Below, one piece after another: positions 9,111-17,671 of a DNA stretch of 33,518 nucleotides. Under the pieces are notes generated by a model, which worked only from the letters and a program-made list of their open reading frames with translations, was not told the DNA's origin and ran no database searches. The position numbers were made by a program, and so were the translations under genes. The stretch is from Paludibacter jiangxiensis. GTDB lineage: Bacteria > Bacteroidota > Bacteroidia > Bacteroidales > Paludibacteraceae. The stretch is taken from assembly GCA_945870155.1 (NCBI GenBank), contig CAMBSB010000038.1, forward strand, positions 1 through 33,518, read 5' to 3'. Position 1 is the stretch's first letter. Each line of letters opens with the position of its first letter.

Positions 9111-11753
9111 TTATTGAATCATAATTTTGTCCGAGAAGCTACCATTTGCATCCCTTAAACAGAAAACGAATAAGCCTTTGCGATTAAATAAAAAGGAGTT
9201 TTCACCCACAACTACATTACGCGACAAAAGTTTAGCTCCATCAATACTAAACACATCCAAGTGCTGAACCGAATCGCTTGAAATCAATAATTTGCTATCA
9301 ACAACCCGCACTGCACTTACTTTCTCCAAAGTGTTTTTTGACGATGTAAAGTTTAATCGTTCCAGACGAATAACCGTATTTATAGCATCCCAATTTTTGC
9401 TATCAGGTAATGTAATATCGTAGCCAGTAGCTGTTTTTGCGCAACCAATTGTTTGTTTCGAATTAAGTAAAATTGCAGTATTTGCAAAACTACTATTATC
9501 GGCAGGAGCAGCAATAGAAAGCAATTTGCCAGCGGGCGGTTTCACTACATGCAGATACACATATTTGTTGTCGGCCGACTCGGTAGAAACGCCCCATTGG
9601 TATTGGTCTAACCACGAGCAAGCACTCGAGTTTGAAGGGTACGCTTTGCCGGCATTGGTATTTTTTATCGATTCCGCTATGGGTTTTATATAATCGTTCA
9701 CGGCTTTTAGCGTGGCATAAATATTGCCTTCAGCGCCTGTACCATCCCAAATATTCCCATTGGCATAGTCGGACGCTTTTCCGGCATAGACACCCGTAGA
9801 GTAAAGCATTCCACCCGATTTATTGAGCGAAGCCATTAGTATGTTGTACAAATAGAGGTCTTTGGCGGTGTATGGCGTTGTGTTAGCACCTGCTTTTGCC
9901 CACCATCCGTTACCCACCACAAAAGCCACTTGGGGCAAAAATGTCGGCCATGTTTTGGCATCAGTTTGCACAACATTTGGATTGGCAGTTAAAAAACTCA
10001 AGGTGCCCGTTCTAATACTGTTAACTTCCCAAGCATTGTGGTCGGCCATGCCAGTAATTCCGGGCGTTGAAACCGAAGCACTCCTATTTCCACCTACATT
10101 TTCAACAATCATAGCATTAGGGTTGTAGGACCGCAATGTTTTTCGCAACCGCGCAACATCAATACGGTTAGCGCCGCCATCAATCCAAAACCCTTTTACG
10201 CCGGTTCCATAACGCTCACAAACTTCGTTGAGCAATTCGTTAATATATTGATTCCAATAAGCATAATTATTTGCAGCATCGGTATATCCGGTAAGTGCCT
10301 GATCCTGTAAGATATTGTCATTCAAACCACGATCGGTAAAGTCATGTCCATCGGTAGGATGAATATAAAGATGCAAATCAATGTTTTTTGCGTTTAATGC
10401 AGTTATCAAATCGGCAATCACATCGCGGTCGGAATAGGATTGCATTTGTGGGATGGTGCGTCGGTCGTCGCGCCATTTTTTACTTACTTTGCTGGGGAAC
10501 AATGGCAACATGCGTGCGTGCCAAGCGGTAAATACCACATATTCAACACCAAAATCGGCAGCATCCTGCGCAAACTGTATAGCATCAAAATCGTTGGCCA
10601 ACACATTTATATCGTAGATAACAGCAGTTTTACCAGCCGTTAAAAAAGGAACGTAATGCACAAAAAAGCCTACTTTTTTGCGACTGAAATTGGCCTGAGC
10701 ATCTGCCAAATTGGCTTGTGGTGCAACAAAAGTAGGCGTAACTTTTAGCTGTAAAGTTTTGGTGGCAATATCAGCAGCATTGGTTTTGTTTTGAACCTGA
10801 ACCGTAACATCAACAAAAGTAGTAGTTGCAGGGCGCGAAATGACAGTGCCGTCGGTTTTTATTATTCCTGAAGGCGAAGTGGAGATAATTGTTGCTGAGT
10901 ATTTAGCATCAATGGTAGGAACAACAGAGAAACTGCTGGCCGCATCACGGATGGGCTCAAACAAAACCATTTTGTTAACCACCGTTTGTGCCGAAAGTGA
11001 AGATTCTACTAATGGTGCTTGATAAATTCGAATATCATCCATAAAAAATGGCCCAGCAATGTATAAACGTTGCAATGCAAATGCCGAAGCACTTGTTTGA
11101 TATGCAATTGGCGTTGCTGTAATAAGCGTCGTTGGTTCGGTTGCACCATAATACATATCCCATTTTCCGGCATTAATACCTGTAATGTAGTAAACTACTT
11201 TTATGTAGTACCATGTAGCAGGCGCAAGGCCGCTAACCAAAACCTGCGTGCTATTGGTATGCGAAATGGTTGTAGAGCCAGAGGCTGTAGTATTAAAATA
11301 AATAAGATTTGCTCGCCCAATTGCATTTATACTTGTAGCACTTGGGTCATTGTCTATCGAAATAAAACCGCTACTGCCGGTTGTTGCGGGCGTTTTTACC
11401 CTAACTTCCAATTCCACGGTACCCGAAGTTTGAGCTGCAAACAGCGAACTCAAACGATCGTTGGTGGACGTGATATAGTTCGAAGGATTTGCCCCAGAAG
11501 CGTCTTTGGCAATAAAAACCTGATTCGAATAAAACTTATTCCAGGTACTATTGGTCCCGGTACCTATGGATTCATCGTAGGTCCATTTTGCATTTGTAAA
11601 AGTTACAGTGCCATTTACCGACACTCCAGACGTTGTTCCAAAGATAATTTCATCAAAATTATGACTCAACAAATCGCTAATCTGAGATGTTTTGGCTATA
11701 GTCCACTGATTTGACCACACAATAAGTATTAAAATGAATGCCAACTTTTTCAT
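9111..11753 (-). CDS. T9SS-secreted GH29-like (alpha-L-fucosidase-type) multidomain enzyme
   Basis: This 880-residue protein has a signal peptide (~1-20). Residues ~30-247 form a ConA/LamG-like jelly roll (ATWYYIKVVYYITG ... GPFFMDDIRIYQAP). Residues ~255-340 are an Ig-like linker domain. Residues ~350-690 are a GH29-type TIM barrel: VGFFVHYVPF (361-370), DFGVEYVVFTAWHARMLP and GTGVKGFWIDGG with D525 at the position of the GH29 nucleophile. The end (~805-880; LDVFSIDGAKLLSRNVVVGE, then KGLFVFCLRDANG) is a T9SS type A sorting domain. Known GH29 enzymes remove alpha-L-fucose or alpha-L-galactose. Here the paired-His substrate motif is altered (WHAR instead of HHDG), so specificity may differ. 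Surface location is predicted, unlike the neighbouring short GH29. Confidence 0.8.
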   Translation of the reverse strand: MKKLAFILILIVWSNQWTIAKTSQISDLLSHNFDEIIFGTTSGVSVNGTVTFTNAKWTYDESIGTGTNSTWNKFYSNQVFIAKDASGANPSNYITSTNDRLSSLFAAQTSGTVELEVRVKTPATTGSSGFISIDNDPSATSINAIGRANLIYFNTTASGSTTISHTNSTQVLVSGLAPATWYYIKVVYYITGINAGKWDMYYGATEPTTLITATPIAYQTSASAFALQRLYIAGPFFMDDIRIYQAPLVESSLSAQTVVNKMVLFEPIRDAASSFSVVPTIDAKYSATIISTSPSGIIKTDGTVISRPATTTFVDVTVQVQNKTNAADIATKTLQLKVTPTFVAPQANLADAQANFSRKKVGFFVHYVPFLTAGKTAVIYDINVLANDFDAIQFAQDAADFGVEYVVFTAWHARMLPLFPSKVSKKWRDDRRTIPQMQSYSDRDVIADLITALNAKNIDLHLYIHPTDGHDFTDRGLNDNILQDQALTGYTDAANNYAYWNQYINELLNEVCERYGTGVKGFWIDGGANRIDVARLRKTLRSYNPNAMIVENVGGNRSASVSTPGITGMADHNAWEVNSIRTGTLSFLTANPNVVQTDAKTWPTFLPQVAFVVGNGWWAKAGANTTPYTAKDLYLYNILMASLNKSGGMLYSTGVYAGKASDYANGNIWDGTGAEGNIYATLKAVNDYIKPIAESIKNTNAGKAYPSNSSACSWLDQYQWGVSTESADNKYVYLHVVKPPAGKLLSIAAPADNSSFANTAILLNSKQTIGCAKTATGYDITLPDSKNWDAINTVIRLERLNFTSSKNTLEKVSAVRVVDSKLLISSDSVQHLDVFSIDGAKLLSRNVVVGENSFLFNRKGLFVFCLRDANGSFSDKIMIQ

Positions 11754-11776
11754 GGAAAAATTATTATTGTTTTATA

Positions 11777-11878
11777 TTAAAAATCCATTGCATAATCTAC
11801 GTCAATAAAAGCACCATCCATATATATTACAGTGTTAATTTGGAATAAGATATTAAATAAACCTATTTCCTGATTCAT
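11777..11878 (-). CDS. Possible 33-residue ORF in intergenic gap
   Basis: An ATG-started frame (33 codons plus TAA) occupies most of the 130-bp gap between the propeller gene and the 880-residue enzyme gene. It starts five bases after the propeller stop. The second half (MDGAFIDVDYAMDF) has protein-like composition, but nothing recognisable is encoded. It may be a chance ORF or the remnant tail of a lost gene. Confidence 0.15.
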   Translation of the reverse strand: MNQEIGLFNILFQINTVIYMDGAFIDVDYAMDF

Positions 11879-11883
11879 TAAAA

Positions 11884-13053
11884 CTACTTAAAGTTTAATG
11901 GAATATGCGCATTAAAAGTGTGTTTTACATTACCATCCTCCAAACTATCGCAAGCCACAAAAAGCGCACGTGGTATTCCTTTTTCGATAAGAAGTTGTGG
12001 GCGTTCCATGTGCGTAAGTTTTATTTGCTTTCCATTTTTCATTGTAAAACCGAGAGTTGATACCAATGCATGTTTAGCCGGCTTCCAGTCGAATCCATCC
12101 ACCGAATAAAACAACACCAACGAGCGGCCGGCTTTTGTAAACTCACCATGCATATCTTTGGCAATGGCATAGTAGCAATTGTCCTGATACCAGATATAGG
12201 GATCTTCGGCAGGAAACATAGAACCCGGAACTGTAAAAATTGGCTTATTCATTTTTTCGAACGGACCATCGGGCCGTGAAGCCACAGCGCACAAATGCAC
12301 TACAGGTCCACCAAATGGCATTGGTTTGCGTTTGGCCACCGCTTTATATACCATCAAATACTTACCATCCTGCATGCGCGTAACCGATGGATTGGCCATC
12401 ATCAAAGCATCATGCGCATCGGGGTCGGGCGACACATCAATCAGCGGTTTATCAAAGCGTTTCCACGGACCATAAGGCGATTCGGCAACCGCCACACCTA
12501 TACGCTGATTGTTGCGGTGGGTCATATTCAAGCCGTTTTTCACATTTACACCATCGCCATAATTGCCGGCATAATACAAATAGTACTTTCCTTCAAAAAA
12601 ATGAATGGTAGGATTGTGGGTATAATGTCCGTCCCAAAAAGCGGGTCCACGAGCAGGTAATGTAACATCCGAAAATTTGTATGGACCTAAGGCTTTGTTG
12701 GAAACAGCATGGGCAATTTCGGAATGCGTTACCCAGGCATTGAAAGAATACTTTTTGTGCCAACGGGAATAAAAAATATGGTATTTTCCGTCCTTACATT
12801 TGATGGGCGACGACCCCCAAGTAAAGAGTGAATCATTTTCGAAAATGGAATAATCGGCCACTTTCCCGAAAGCTTTCCCCATATTGAGCTCACCTACCGG
12901 TGCAAGTGCTTTTTTGGCGAACTTACATTTCTGTGCGGATATATGCTTAGACGAAAGCAGATCAGGGCTTAAGAACAAGAACAACAAAATTAGAAATGGC
13001 AAAGCCGAACAAAGCAGTTTTTTTAACAAATTAGGTCTTTTCATCTCAATCAT
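11884..13053 (-). CDS. GH43-like five-bladed beta-propeller glycosidase
   Basis: This 389-residue protein has a hydrophobic N-terminus (~1-40; a Met4 start is also possible) acting as signal peptide or anchor. Propeller-blade repeats are visible: WGSSPIKCKDGKYHIFYSRW (~79-98), a HNPTIHFFEGKYYLYYAGN blade (146-164), NPSVTRMQDGKYLMVYKAV (221-239), AEDPYIWYQDNCYYAIAKD (282-300) and MERPQLLIEKGIPRALFVA (349-367). Intervening SPYGPWKRF and RPDGPFEKM turns are typical of clan GH-F/GH117/GH130-type propellers. Members remove arabinose, xylose, galactose or anhydro-galactose units. The GH43 'DP' general-base motif is not present in the first blade (SSPI instead), so the family is uncertain. No T9SS domain is seen, suggesting the periplasm. 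It starts 23 bp after the GH16 B stop. Confidence 0.72.
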   Translation of the reverse strand: MIEMKRPNLLKKLLCSALPFLILLFLFLSPDLLSSKHISAQKCKFAKKALAPVGELNMGKAFGKVADYSIFENDSLFTWGSSPIKCKDGKYHIFYSRWHKKYSFNAWVTHSEIAHAVSNKALGPYKFSDVTLPARGPAFWDGHYTHNPTIHFFEGKYYLYYAGNYGDGVNVKNGLNMTHRNNQRIGVAVAESPYGPWKRFDKPLIDVSPDPDAHDALMMANPSVTRMQDGKYLMVYKAVAKRKPMPFGGPVVHLCAVASRPDGPFEKMNKPIFTVPGSMFPAEDPYIWYQDNCYYAIAKDMHGEFTKAGRSLVLFYSVDGFDWKPAKHALVSTLGFTMKNGKQIKLTHMERPQLLIEKGIPRALFVACDSLEDGNVKHTFNAHIPLNFK

Positions 13054-13076
13054 AGAATATGTTATTTAATCAAATT

Positions 13077-15089
13077 TTAATTGTCAAAACCTACGTGTAT
13101 TTTTTTTGTAACAACTCCATCATTATTACGTAAGCGAACTATATAAATACCATTTCTTTTAAGTGTGAGTGAGCTTTCTCCTGTACTTACTTGCGTTGAA
13201 ACAAGCATTGCACCATCCATATTAAAGATTTCCACTTGTTGGTTGGTTTCAGATTTGACCATCAAATTATTCCCTGTTGTGTACACATGTGCATTGTTAA
13301 GCACCACAGGGCGAATAGCCGAAATGGAAGCATCGCCAAGACGGATAAGCGATATACTATCCATGTCAAATGTTCCCGCATTTCCAAAACCAAAGGTTAA
13401 TTTGCCCGAATAATCTTGTTTTAAATTCAGCTTATAACTATATGAACTCCAGGCAGATGTGGGTATTACAACTCGTGGAGTGACATCATCCATAAACATG
13501 GAATTATCGTTATACATATTACTGAATTTAAACAAAAATTTATTGTTCTCGGGCGTTACCTCGCTCGAACGTGCTTTGAAACGGAACAAATACTCACCTT
13601 CTTCGAGAACCACTTTTTGTCCCAAAATGGCCCCAAAAGGATTTGTACTTGCTTCAGATTTTATACGCAAAGATACTAACTTATCAGCTGGGTCAGTTCG
13701 GAGCCATGAGTAGGCAGTATAGTTAAGTACTTCGCGTGTCATATCCCAATTGATTGATCCGGCTGCAGTAACTTCAAAACCACCATTTTTAATATATTCG
13801 TAAGGTGTATCAGATGAAACAACCGGGTCGTAAACACGTACATAATCCACCTCCATTTGAGTGCCATGTATGGCATCGGTTACTGCACCTGCCCACGTGA
13901 TTATTGCTTCGCTGAGGTAAATGGGAGCAGCACTGTAACAAAAAGTGTTTTTTTCGGAACGCATTAATTTACCATCACAATAAAATTTTAACGAATCTGC
14001 TGTCCATTCTAAGCCAAAGTAATGATAATCGCGTCCAAAATTCACTCCCGCACCGGTAGAAACAACACTTTGAATATCAACCCATTCGGAGCCATTAAAA
14101 TACTGAACCTTATAATCGTCGAGAATACTCATATAGGTTGAACCACTCAACCAACCACTCACAAACTGAATGCAACCAATTGTTTTAGCAGCTGCAAATT
14201 CAAATTCAAGCCATTTGGAACCGGCAGTTTGCGAAACCCAATGAGTACTGAGTGAACCATCGGCAGCTTTCGGAATTTCCCATCCCAATCCATAAACACC
14301 ACTAGCAGTAATTTGTGTTTGCGCATCACGGGCAAAGTTCACCAATCCGGCTTTGTCGGTATCGGCAGTAGCCGACATGGCAGATGGGTATCCTGCTGTA
14401 TTTACATTGTAAATTCTGAATTCCTGAATATGAAAATGGGACGCGTAATTAGATGTTAAACGGATTTTAGTAGTGGTTACCGGTATTTCAAGCTGAATAG
14501 TAACATCAGGATCAGAATTAAAACTATATGATTTGCTTGAACTTGGATGCGATTGAGCACCGGTTGTAGGATTAGTTATAATGTCAGTCCAGTTATGAAT
14601 ATTTGTATTCATTTCTGATGGAAAATGACCCTCATTTATGTCAATTTCGAATTTTTTACCTACAGTCGGAGCCGTTTGACTCATCAACCAAAATGAATTA
14701 TTGGTACCTGTAGCAGCAGCATACTTATAGCGGCACTCGTAATAGCCATATTTAAACTGTTGTTTTGTCCAAATACTTCCCGAAGTCCAGTTTTGACCAC
14801 CACGAGTTTCTTTTCGGTTCTGAAGTTTCAAGCTACCATTGCTCACCACCGCATTCTCGCGCCAGCGACTGCAAAGAATATGCGTATTGGGACCATTCTG
14901 TGAATACCAACCATTGTCTAGCAACGCGTCGGGATAATCAAATTCGTCGTTCCACACCAATCGCCATTTGTCGTTACCTCCCGGCAAAATAGGCTTGGGA
15001 GCATCGGCAGCCTGAATATGATTTGCAATAATTAAGAAGAAAATAACAGATTGAAATAATCTATTAAAACAATTTGAATGGTGTTTCAT
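13077..15089 (-). CDS. T9SS-secreted GH16 endo-glycanase with a discoidin-like domain inserted in the catalytic fold (GH16 B)
   Basis: This 670-residue protein has a signal peptide (~1-27). The GH16 fold begins at WRLVWNDEFDYPDALL (~42-57) and has GYYECRYKYA and the catalytic motif EIDINE at 148-153 (E148, D150, E153), then MNTNIHNW. The fold is then interrupted by ~170 residues of discoidin-like sequence (~185-352) and resumes at YHYFGLEWTADSLKFYCDGK, ending MEVDYVRVYDP (~421). A CBM-like module (NGGFEVTAAGSINWDMTR, ~432-590) and a T9SS type A sorting domain (~600-670, with NGIYIVRLRNNDG) follow. Both C-terminal modules closely match those of the neighbouring GH16. It should be a surface endo-enzyme. 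Gaps to its neighbours are 37 and 23 bp. The activity is retaining endo-hydrolysis; the substrate is unassigned. Confidence 0.87.
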   Translation of the reverse strand: MKHHSNCFNRLFQSVIFFLIIANHIQAADAPKPILPGGNDKWRLVWNDEFDYPDALLDNGWYSQNGPNTHILCSRWRENAVVSNGSLKLQNRKETRGGQNWTSGSIWTKQQFKYGYYECRYKYAAATGTNNSFWLMSQTAPTVGKKFEIDINEGHFPSEMNTNIHNWTDIITNPTTGAQSHPSSSKSYSFNSDPDVTIQLEIPVTTTKIRLTSNYASHFHIQEFRIYNVNTAGYPSAMSATADTDKAGLVNFARDAQTQITASGVYGLGWEIPKAADGSLSTHWVSQTAGSKWLEFEFAAAKTIGCIQFVSGWLSGSTYMSILDDYKVQYFNGSEWVDIQSVVSTGAGVNFGRDYHYFGLEWTADSLKFYCDGKLMRSEKNTFCYSAAPIYLSEAIITWAGAVTDAIHGTQMEVDYVRVYDPVVSSDTPYEYIKNGGFEVTAAGSINWDMTREVLNYTAYSWLRTDPADKLVSLRIKSEASTNPFGAILGQKVVLEEGEYLFRFKARSSEVTPENNKFLFKFSNMYNDNSMFMDDVTPRVVIPTSAWSSYSYKLNLKQDYSGKLTFGFGNAGTFDMDSISLIRLGDASISAIRPVVLNNAHVYTTGNNLMVKSETNQQVEIFNMDGAMLVSTQVSTGESSLTLKRNGIYIVRLRNNDGVVTKKIHVGFDN

Positions 15090-15126
15090 TTGAATAAATG
15101 TATTATAAATAAGTAAGTTGTTTTTA

Positions 15127-17658
15127 TCAACTAATAAAAAACTTCTTTGTTAGTACAGAATTATCATTCCAAAGTCGAACGACACATAAGCCTTTTTGTT
15201 GAAGTACAACTATAGTATTTTCGCCGGCAGGTATTCGTTTAGAAACAAAGAGAAGTCCCGCAAGCGAAAAAATTTGGAGATACTGAGCAGTTGTTGATGT
15301 TACAATTAGCTTACCATCAATCACTCTCATGTTTGCATCGTTATGATAATTTGTTGGTAAACCCGAAACCACATTCCCCATTCGAACAAGAGATATGCTA
15401 TCCATATCGAAAGCACCTGAATTTGAAAAACCAAAATTCAGACGAGCACTAAAATCTTCGTTCAGATCCACTACATAGCTGTACGATTGCCATGCTGTAC
15501 CGGGAGTAACTATTCGAGGCGTTGTATCGTTTAGCATGATGGTCTGCGCAGAATTATAATCAGTAAACTTAAATCGAAAAGTAGTAACCGACATTGTAGT
15601 ATTGGTGGCTCGTGCTTTAAATCTCAAAAGGTATCTACCCCTACTAACAGCAATTTTTTGCGATAGGCTTGCACCAAAAGGATTGGCACTTTGCTCAGCT
15701 ACAACCCGCAAAGATACGAGCTTTTCGGCTGGGTCGGTTTTGAGCCATGTAAAAGCAGAGAAATTTAGCATATCGCGGGTCATTTCCCAATTTGTTTGTC
15801 CTACAGTGGTTGTTTCGAACCCTCCATTTTTGATATAATCAGAACCAGGATCGCCCATAATGGCAATGTTATAGACACGGAGATTCTGTATTGAACCTTT
15901 GAAGTTCTTCATGGTTGTGTTGGTGTTCACTATGGACGAATCGGGCAAAACCACATCGCCCACAGCAGAATAAGCCGAACCTACTGCACCAAGCCTTCCC
16001 GCGGCTGTATCATCTTTTGTGAGCTGTGTTATTCCTGTAACTTTTGTAACAAGGTTTCCGTTGATAAATATAAAAGCAGTTCCATTATTAAAAACACAAC
16101 AAACATTCACCGACTGACCCGCTGTGTAAACTTTGGGTGCCAATACATCGGTATGATTAGCCACACTACCAATTCTGAAAATCAAACTTCCGTCTTCATT
16201 CAGTTGCACAGCCCAACCTGAATTTCCGGTCTTTGGTATTCGGGCAATAGGGGTCATATTAGCCATCATATCGGCAGTTAATGTAAACGATACTGACATG
16301 GCATCGCCATAGCCAACATTGCGTGCGAAAAAGTAAAATTTATCATCGCCTATAAATTTAATTGGTTCTTTTTCGGCCAATTTCCACATGGGTTCTCCTA
16401 AGGTTTCAAAAGGTTGTTGTGCAGGTATTTCCTGACCTGCCAACACAGGTTTCATAAAGTTAATATCATCAATTTCCAACCATTGTCCGGCAGCTCCCGA
16501 GGCTACAATATCAAAATTAACTTTGTTGTTAGTCACATGAATGCGAGGGATGCTTATTTTTGTCCAGGTGGAACCGGCAAATATGTCGGCAAATACTTCT
16601 GCACCACCAAAACCGTTTGCCTTCAACCTTGCTTCGGCATGACCACCCGACGAGCGCACCATAGCCGTGATCGTATAATCGCCATTCATAATATAACTAA
16701 GATTCTGTGAAAGTATAGTTTGATAAGCAGCAGTTTTGGATATTCGAAGTTTGTAATTGTCACGCGACGCACCTCCCTTTACAACACTCACTGCATCGGC
16801 AGTTCCTCCTACAATCCATGAAACAGGTTTAGAAGCTGTTATTTTATCCTGATTGAATTCGAAATTTCCATTTGGCAACAAGTTGTAGCCGGGATAGTCT
16901 TTGGCATAATACCTGAAATACTTAAACAGTGTTTCGCCCGGCAGGTTTGCCGCATCTACAGTGCCTACGCCATTGAGTGCAGTGAGCCATACCATTTGCG
17001 TTGCATTGAGCTCGTCCCATTCAGCTTTGGCTACAATATTGCCATTATCATAAAAAATAACACCTTCGGGCGTTCGTTCGTAAGCATCCAAAAACCAACC
17101 GTCGGCATTGAATTTGAAAGGTATATTGGCTCTGTGAGGCCATGGATATTCCGAATAAGCAGCCGGACAAATCAAATAATACAAATTATTTGTTGCCATA
17201 GAGTATTTGGAATCAATCTCATACGAATCGATTTCGAAAACTGTTTTGTTGGGAACTAGACTGCCCCGTTGCCAAAAAGCGGAGTGAACGCCTCTGCCTG
17301 CCATAAAAGGCTTCGAAAGACATTCGTAATAACCGTAACCAAAATCATCTTTAGTAATGATGCCACCACCTGTATTTTCGCTAACTCCGTTAATTTTTTC
17401 GTATTTTGCTACTACATGCAGCATGCCATCCTTAACATATACATTTTCTTTCAGATTTAACCCGTTTATACCTGTGCCTGTTCGTGGCCCTATGCGATAA
17501 TACCAATTGTTGGTATTGAGTGTATCGGCTATGAATGATTCATCAAATAGCAACACGTAACCTTTATTGGCAGGTGGGTCTGCGTTTACAGTTGTTGTAA
17601 AAAACAACCAAAAAAGCATACTAAAAAATAGAGTTATGGAGAAAAACGAATTTTTCAT
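15127..17658 (-). CDS. T9SS-secreted multidomain GH16 endo-glycanase (GH16 A)
   Basis: This 843-residue protein has a signal peptide (~1-26). Residues ~30-255 are a GH16 jelly roll: LLFDESF start, GYGYYECLSKP, and the catalytic motif EIDSYE at 142-147 (nucleophile E142, D144, acid/base E147) in the beta-bulge ExDxxE form. Residues ~258-402 form a CBM4/9-like module (LLPNGNFEF... LEIDDINF). Residues ~405-605 are LamG/ConA-like. A second CBM-like module (NGGFETTTVGQTNWEMTR, ~607-760) precedes the T9SS type A sorting domain (~770-843). GH16 enzymes are retaining endo-hydrolases of beta-glucans, xyloglucan or galactans. The sorting domain places it at the cell surface, where it would make oligosaccharides for the SusCD pairs. 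The neighbouring genes lie 13 bp upstream and 37 bp downstream. The GH16 subfamily cannot be assigned by eye. Confidence 0.86.
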   Translation of the reverse strand: MKNSFFSITLFFSMLFWLFFTTTVNADPPANKGYVLLFDESFIADTLNTNNWYYRIGPRTGTGINGLNLKENVYVKDGMLHVVAKYEKINGVSENTGGGIITKDDFGYGYYECLSKPFMAGRGVHSAFWQRGSLVPNKTVFEIDSYEIDSKYSMATNNLYYLICPAAYSEYPWPHRANIPFKFNADGWFLDAYERTPEGVIFYDNGNIVAKAEWDELNATQMVWLTALNGVGTVDAANLPGETLFKYFRYYAKDYPGYNLLPNGNFEFNQDKITASKPVSWIVGGTADAVSVVKGGASRDNYKLRISKTAAYQTILSQNLSYIMNGDYTITAMVRSSGGHAEARLKANGFGGAEVFADIFAGSTWTKISIPRIHVTNNKVNFDIVASGAAGQWLEIDDINFMKPVLAGQEIPAQQPFETLGEPMWKLAEKEPIKFIGDDKFYFFARNVGYGDAMSVSFTLTADMMANMTPIARIPKTGNSGWAVQLNEDGSLIFRIGSVANHTDVLAPKVYTAGQSVNVCCVFNNGTAFIFINGNLVTKVTGITQLTKDDTAAGRLGAVGSAYSAVGDVVLPDSSIVNTNTTMKNFKGSIQNLRVYNIAIMGDPGSDYIKNGGFETTTVGQTNWEMTRDMLNFSAFTWLKTDPAEKLVSLRVVAEQSANPFGASLSQKIAVSRGRYLLRFKARATNTTMSVTTFRFKFTDYNSAQTIMLNDTTPRIVTPGTAWQSYSYVVDLNEDFSARLNFGFSNSGAFDMDSISLVRMGNVVSGLPTNYHNDANMRVIDGKLIVTSTTAQYLQIFSLAGLLFVSKRIPAGENTIVVLQQKGLCVVRLWNDNSVLTKKFFIS

Positions 17659-17671
17659 TTTGAATTATTAA

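Noticed and set aside
11070-11714. Plus-strand 214-codon ORF
   Set aside because: It lies antisense inside the T9SS GH29-like gene, is rich in Cys and Arg with no recognisable family or signal, and looks like a mirror of the real codons.
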